A stretch of DNA of 9,897 nt, taken from assembly GCA_003343765.1 (NCBI GenBank), contig QAKO01000021.1:1-9897 (forward strand), written 5' to 3'. The notes beneath the pieces were generated by a model. It saw nothing but the letters and a program-made list of their open reading frames with translations. It made no database searches and was not told where the DNA came from. Below, piece after piece: positions 6,361 through 9,897 of the stretch. A program made the position numbers and the translations under genes. This DNA comes from Bacillota bacterium. Lineage in GTDB: Bacteria > Bacillota > Clostridia > Christensenellales > Borkfalkiaceae. Numbering within the stretch: position 1 is the stretch's first letter; each line of letters opens with the position of its first letter.

Positions 6361-6643
6361 CTCTTTTCATAACACTCGCCTACACCTTACGGTTTAAATT
6401 TTAACATAATCTCGTGTTGCTCTACCCCCTTCTGCTTCTATGACACAACCCTTCACGTTTTCATCCTCTTGCAACCGCCCGGCCTACCATACCGTCCATT
6501 TAGAACAGCTCTTCACAGACATAGCTTACCCCATACCCTCTTGCAAATACCATCTTTTCTTTTTATTCCGCCGCTCCACGCACACACTTCGTTAATTGAA
6601 GGCAATGCTAATATTTTATCGAAAAATTGTTTCATTTCTTTAA
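6361..6643. other. C-rich intergenic region without a convincing gene
   Basis: Roughly 350 nt separate the padR-operon terminator from the MarR gene. From 6361 to 6600 I count 82 C and 24 G on the plus strand. Open frames of about 50-70 codons exist here (for example from 6440 and 6469), but they begin without ribosome-binding sites and their predicted peptides are Pro/His/Ser-rich products of the base composition. I see no tRNA, riboswitch or repeat. The 3' edge holds the MarR promoter. Confidence 0.5.
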
Positions 6644-6672
6644 TTGACTTCTTATTTGTGTTTTGCTATAAT
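6644..6672 (+). promoter_or_regulatory. Promoter of the MarR-MATE operon
   Basis: TTGACT (6644-6649) and a perfect TATAAT (6667-6672) are 17 bases apart, placing the transcription start near 6679 and giving a leader of about 33 nt. I looked for an inverted repeat that might bind the MarR protein and found only weak ones, so no operator is called. Confidence 0.85.
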
Positions 6673-6711
6673 TAGTCCGATTTCATACTATTTTTAAATT
6701 GAGGGAACGAG

Positions 6712-7212
6712 ATGGACGAACAAAAAGAGAAAGCTGCCGAAACCTATACGGATACGGAAGCACTCAAAGAGGTATTGCGTTACGATGAACTCTGGTGTGA
6801 GATCATAGCGCAGTACGGAGAATGGGCAAAAAAGCAAGGAATTAGCTATCATGAACTGGTAACGGCGTATTCGATCTGGCTGGCGCCCTGTACACAACGC
6901 GATATTGTCATTCGGTGGGAGATCCCCAAACAGACCGTACACAGTATTCTGCGCGAATTTCAAAAGCATGAATATATTTTTCTGGAACGCTCGAAGACAG
7001 ACAAACGGAACAAACTTATTTTTTTCAATGCAAAGGGCAAAGAAAAATTCGGGCCTGTCATGAACCGACTCATCGATCTGGAACTGCGCGTCTGGAAAAG
7101 GCTGAAAAAGGAAGAAGCCCGGGCGCTTTTGTCCTTTACGGAAAAGTACAGCACCTGTTTTCGGGAAGAAGCAAACAAAGAGGAGACGGAAGCAAATGCA
7201 GAACAAGCGTGA
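6712..7212 (+). CDS. MarR-family transcriptional regulator
   Basis: A 166-residue regulator with the MarR winged-helix fold. Helices at about 17-41 and 47-59 precede TQRDIVIRWEIPKQTVHSIL (61-80), which includes the recognition helix. REFQKHEYIFLERSKTDKRN (81-100) and KLIFFNAKGKEKF (101-113) form the wing, whose D-K-R turn is a family hallmark. The C-terminal helices (115-150) complete the dimer interface, and a charged tail (151-166) overlaps the next gene. GAGGG (6701-6705) lies six bases before the ATG. Pairing with a MepA-like pump mirrors the MepR-MepA arrangement of Staphylococcus aureus, in which the regulator represses itself and the pump until a drug binds. The same logic is inferred here; the ligand is unknown. 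Confidence 0.9.
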   Translation: MDEQKEKAAETYTDTEALKEVLRYDELWCEIIAQYGEWAKKQGISYHELVTAYSIWLAPCTQRDIVIRWEIPKQTVHSILREFQKHEYIFLERSKTDKRNKLIFFNAKGKEKFGPVMNRLIDLELRVWKRLKKEEARALLSFTEKYSTCFREEANKEETEANAEQA

Positions 7213-8512
7213 ATTTTTCCGATATGTGATCCCCTCCATGCTGGCGTTCGCACTTTCCGGAGTATATGCGATCACAGACGGTTTTTTTGTCGGCAACGCT
7301 TTGGGCGACAATGCTCTGGCCGCCATCAACATCGCTTATCCGCTGACCGCATTGCAGCAATCGATCGGAACAGGCATCGGTATGGGCGGTGCCATCCTGT
7401 ACTCCATCAGCGAAGGAGCGGGCGATCACGAAAAAAAATACCGCTATTTCGGTATAGCGGGCATTTTAATGCTTCTATTTGCAGCTTTTATAACGGTAAT
7501 CTTTTTATGGAGCGCACCGTATATTCTGATTCTGTTCGGGGCGGAAGGCGAAGTACTGAGCATGAGCAAAGAGTATATACGTTTTATCGCGTACGGATCT
7601 CTTTTTCAGGTTCTTGGAACCGGGCTTGTTCCCTTTATTCGGAACATGGGGGGATCCGTAACCTCGATGCTCGCCATGGTTGCCGGTTTTGCTACCAACA
7701 TCGCTCTGGACTGGACATTCGTCTGGACAATCGATCTGGGCATGGCGGGCGCCGCATTGGCAACCGTACTCGGGCAGACAATTACATTGATCGTCTGCAT
7801 TGTGTTTCTTCTGATCAAAAAACAAGCTCCCGTTTTCAAAGCGGGAAAAGAAACCTGGCCGATGGCGGGAAAAATTTTGAAAATCGGGATCTCTGCCTTT
7901 GGTTTGACATTCTCTCCCAATCTTGTACTGATCCTGGTCAATAAGAGCGCCGCCACGATCGCTTCCGACTTTGCGGTCACTTGCTTTGCCGCCGTCAGCT
8001 ATGTAACTTGTGTAGTTCTCCTGCTTTTACAGGGCGTCAGCGACGGAGCACAGCCCTTGATCAGTAAACTGTACGGTGAAAACAAAGAACAGCAAGCAAA
8101 AAAGATACGAACCTACGCCTATATTTTTTCTGCGGCGACAGCATTTGTTTTGTGCGCAATTATCTGGATCTTCCGCGAAAAAATTCCGCTGCTCTTCGGA
8201 GCCAGCGAAACCGTTGCGCAGGAGGTATCCGAAATTATGCCGATTTTCCTGGTCGGACTTCTGTTTGCAGGCTTTTCGCGAATTACCACCGCTTATTTTT
8301 ACGCAACCGAGCAGGTGCGGTTTGCCTACCTTTTGATCTACGGCGAACCGATCATTCTGCTTATTTCCCTGCTGATCCTCCCGCAATTTGTCGGGATCAT
8401 CGGGACATGGATCTCCGTTTCCCTTTCACAGGTGCTTATCTGCGGCCTGAGCGCATTGCTTCTTGTTCTGACACGAACAAAATTCATTTCGCATAATCCC
8501 GCTAAAAACTAA
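7196..8512 (+). CDS. MATE-family multidrug efflux transporter, MepA-like
   Basis: A 438-residue integral membrane protein of the MATE family, which exports cationic drugs and dyes in exchange for Na+ or H+. The length and hydrophobic pattern fit twelve membrane helices in two homologous halves. The first half shows IPSMLAFALSGVYAITDGFF (12-31) and VGNALGDNALAAINIAYP (32-49). A linker near 207-225 joins it to the second half, with GVSDGAQPLISKLYGENK (280-297). These segments resemble the MepA subgroup. The start overlaps the MarR gene by 17 nt in another frame, and AGGAG (7181-7185) lies inside that gene ten bases upstream, so translation may be coupled. A strong hairpin follows at 8575-8606. 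Exact substrates cannot be predicted, and homologues in gut Clostridia are common without being proven resistance genes. Confidence 0.94.
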   Translation: MQNKREFFRYVIPSMLAFALSGVYAITDGFFVGNALGDNALAAINIAYPLTALQQSIGTGIGMGGAILYSISEGAGDHEKKYRYFGIAGILMLLFAAFITVIFLWSAPYILILFGAEGEVLSMSKEYIRFIAYGSLFQVLGTGLVPFIRNMGGSVTSMLAMVAGFATNIALDWTFVWTIDLGMAGAALATVLGQTITLIVCIVFLLIKKQAPVFKAGKETWPMAGKILKIGISAFGLTFSPNLVLILVNKSAATIASDFAVTCFAAVSYVTCVVLLLLQGVSDGAQPLISKLYGENKEQQAKKIRTYAYIFSAATAFVLCAIIWIFREKIPLLFGASETVAQEVSEIMPIFLVGLLFAGFSRITTAYFYATEQVRFAYLLIYGEPIILLISLLILPQFVGIIGTWISVSLSQVLICGLSALLLVLTRTKFISHNPAKN

Positions 8513-8574
8513 AACTATAACCGAACTTAAAAATTACAATTTTGGCGGATGCATCTTTGACAAAAATTGAAAAT

Positions 8575-8606
8575 CGTGCGGGGCGCAAAAATTTGCGCCC
8601 CGCACG
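8575..8606. terminator. Hairpin terminator between the convergent MATE and ATPase genes
   Basis: CGTGCGGGGCGCAAA (8575-8589) pairs perfectly with 8592-8606 around a two-base centre, a 15-bp GC-rich stem with A-T bases at its tip. It lies 62 nt after the MATE stop. The plus-strand tail ATTAATTTTA and the minus-strand tail ATTTTCAATTTTTG are both U-rich as RNA, so it probably stops transcription from both sides. Confidence 0.82.
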
Positions 8607-8673
8607 GATTAATTTTAAAATATCGCTCCCGAATAATTTTACGGGAAACCCCGAATCGGCTCGTTGTCGGATA

Positions 8674-8714
8674 CGGAAGCGTCGGCGCAAGCGTTGCTTG
8701 CGCCGACGCCTCCG
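8674..8714 (-). terminator. GC-rich hairpin just downstream of the ATPase gene
   Basis: GCGTCGGCGCAAGC (8679-8692) pairs perfectly with 8696-8709 around GTT. After one mismatch, four more pairs extend the stem to 8674-8714. It begins seven nt after the ATPase stop codon. Neither side carries a T-run, so it may be a 3'-end stabilising hairpin or a repeated palindrome rather than a complete intrinsic terminator; the hairpin at 8575-8606 could then do the terminating. Confidence 0.6.
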
Positions 8715-8721
8715 CTTACAC

Positions 8722-9636
8722 TCATTTTTTCAAAAACAAATTCCTGTTTTCGTCAAAAAATTGGAAATACGTGCGCGTATTTTCCAGCTCCCACCATTTT
8801 TTCGGCATGACAGGATCGCTGTCCAGATCGTAAATTTTTGCACCGCGCATGGCCAGCAAAAAGGGTGAATGTGTAGCCAAAATCAACTGACAGCCATACA
8901 GCCGCACCTTATCTTCGAGTAATTTTTTCATCTCCAGCTGCAATTTGGGCGAAAGGCTGTTTTCCGGCTCGTCCAGGCAATACAAAGCATTTTCACGCAA
9001 AGATTGTTCAAAGAAACGCAGTGCCGTTTCTCCGTTGCTGCGCAGGCGAACCTGCTTTCCGATGACTCTGTGCAGAAATTTCCGACGCGATAAATTTTTC
9101 TGACGTGCAAGTAGCTGCATTCTCGCCGCTTCATAATCCTGCATTCCCGAAAAACGCACCGTTTCTCCGAATTTGATCGCCGCGTATTCTTCTTTTCCTC
9201 TTTCCGTATCTTCCGAAATTTCTTCGTTGCGCGTACGCGCAGCGAGCATATATTCAAAAACATCGTCGCTCGTGATTACACGGCTTCCGTGCGGCAGCGC
9301 AGAAAAAAGTTCCCCTTCGTCGTCAAATCCCAACCGAAACTCACATTCCTTTATATACAGCGGAAACATCTCTCCGCCATTAAACGGAGCATTCCGCGAC
9401 AAACGGAATTTTTCGGAAATCACGTTCAAAAGCGTACTTTTTCCGCTGCCGTTTCCTCCGTAAAAAATTGTGATCGGCTCAAAATCGAGTTCCTGAAGTC
9501 CCCTTTGCGGAAACAGCATGCACGGATATCCGTTTTCCAGATACCCCAGCGCTCCGCCGTTCTCCGCACGGCGCACTTTCGCTATCGCGTATTCCTGTTC
9601 TTCATCCGGCAAAACAAATTTTTCAAGATACACCAT
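8722..9636 (-). CDS. AAA/ABC-type ATPase (COG3910-like), stand-alone
   Basis: A 304-residue soluble ATPase of the AAA_15/AAA_21 SMC-like group. Walker A is GGNGSGKST (60-68) and Walker B is ALYCLDEPE (217-225, Asp222-Glu223). A signature-like SNGE lies at 200-203, the D-loop region is ENSLSPK (225-231), and the switch histidine is His256 in LILATHSPF (251-259). All ATP-binding and hydrolysis elements are intact. The insert between Walker A and the signature (about 75-195) is mostly charged and helical, too short for an SMC coiled coil. There is no membrane segment and no transporter gene beside it. AGAGGG lies six bases before the ATG (9643-9648). Relatives are often annotated only as predicted ATPase; some related ATPases act in defence or DNA repair with a nuclease partner, but none is visible here. 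Confidence 0.87.
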   Translation of the reverse strand: MVYLEKFVLPDEEQEYAIAKVRRAENGGALGYLENGYPCMLFPQRGLQELDFEPITIFYGGNGSGKSTLLNVISEKFRLSRNAPFNGGEMFPLYIKECEFRLGFDDEGELFSALPHGSRVITSDDVFEYMLAARTRNEEISEDTERGKEEYAAIKFGETVRFSGMQDYEAARMQLLARQKNLSRRKFLHRVIGKQVRLRSNGETALRFFEQSLRENALYCLDEPENSLSPKLQLEMKKLLEDKVRLYGCQLILATHSPFLLAMRGAKIYDLDSDPVMPKKWWELENTRTYFQFFDENRNLFLKK

Positions 9637-9784
9637 TTCTTTCCCTCTCCGCTAAACTCACAAAACTCCGTTTATGCCCAAAAATAAATTCCCTCTTACT
9701 TGCTCGGGCTGCGCTTTTACAAATTTCCCCGTTTCTCCCTCTTTTCACAAAGCCCCCCGCAACAGATAGCCTTACACAAAGAAA
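9637..9784. other. C-rich intergenic region upstream of the ATPase gene
   Basis: No gene or clear promoter is seen in these 148 nt. From 9637 to 9780 I count 51 C and 14 G on the plus strand. On the minus strand, AT-rich stretches near 9674-9690 could hold a weak -10 box for the ATPase gene, but no matching -35 element is convincing. Confidence 0.4.
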
Positions 9785-9897
9785 TTACCCAAGCCAGGTT
9801 TGCCCGCCAAACATTCCAAAAATGCGCGTGCCGATCAGAACCGTCATTCCGCAAAACCGCATTTTATGCGCGCGAGCAACATATGATCCTTCTTTTC
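9785..9897 (-). CDS. Possible 3' end of a gene entering from beyond the window
   Basis: On the minus strand one frame is open from the window edge to TAA at 9785-9787, about 36 codons, ending in a Gly-rich, hydrophobic peptide (TRIFGMFGGQTWLG). It would be the C-terminus of a gene on the same strand as the ATPase. The evidence is weak: the plus strand is also open here, codon choice is not distinctive, and the peptide matches no family I recognise. It may be non-coding. Confidence 0.2.
   Translation of the reverse strand, partial: KEGSYVARAHKMRFCGMTVLIGTRIFGMFGGQTWLG

Noticed and set aside
6440..6595. An open frame of about 50 codons beginning ATGACACAACCC
   Set aside because: No Shine-Dalgarno (the upstream bases are CT-rich), and a second overlapping frame is equally open, so this reflects scarcity of stops in C-rich DNA.
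6469..6675. A 68-codon plus-strand open frame upstream of the MarR gene
   Set aside because: It has no ribosome-binding site, encodes a Pro/His-rich peptide typical of C-rich non-coding DNA, and runs through the MarR promoter.
6660..6711. Possible MarR operator around the MarR-MATE promoter
   Set aside because: Only four-base inverted matches could be found; no convincing dyad.
8642..8653. Third small stem (CGGG AAAC CCCG) between the MATE and ATPase genes
   Set aside because: A four-base-pair stem without a T-run; too short to support separately.

Overview
The window looks like chromosomal DNA of a Clostridia-type Firmicute. The evidence is indirect: a PadR / DUF1700 / DUF4097 operon, a MepA-like MATE pump behind a MarR gene, a CdaR/PucR-type regulator, clear -35/-10 promoters, purine-rich Shine-Dalgarno sites and mid-range GC content. 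The exact taxon cannot be read from this stretch. There is no rRNA, tRNA, CRISPR array, insertion sequence or phage gene.

Layout: (1) 49-2278, minus strand: a CdaR/PucR-like regulator followed 40 nt downstream by a short bacterial malic enzyme, probably one transcript from a good sigma-A-type promoter at 2323-2351. (2) 2297-2608: a divergent promoter region. (3) 2609-4300, plus strand: a 563-residue protein of unknown function with about eight membrane helices, a long Gln/Ala-rich linker and a compact C-terminal domain, ended by a strong hairpin. (4) 4467-6357, plus strand: a tight three-gene operon of a PadR regulator (probable TTG start), a DUF1700/HAAS membrane protein and a DUF4097 beta-solenoid protein. 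A long palindrome covers its promoter and a perfect 36-nt palindrome ends it. (5) About 350 nt of C-rich DNA without a convincing gene. (6) 6644-8606, plus strand: a MarR regulator overlapping a MATE efflux pump, with a promoter and a terminator. (7) 8674-9636, minus strand: a stand-alone ABC/AAA-type ATPase convergent with the MATE gene. (8) 9637-9897: mostly non-coding, with a possible gene end at the window edge.

The genes do not form one pathway. They are four or five independent small units: malate/pyruvate metabolism with its likely regulator, an orphan membrane protein, a self-regulated envelope module, a drug-efflux pair and an orphan ATPase. The most unusual items are the 563-residue membrane protein with its unassigned C-terminal domain, the 27-bp operator over the padR promoter, and a set of related GC-rich palindromes at operon ends. 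I see no clear evidence of a wholly new multi-gene system.
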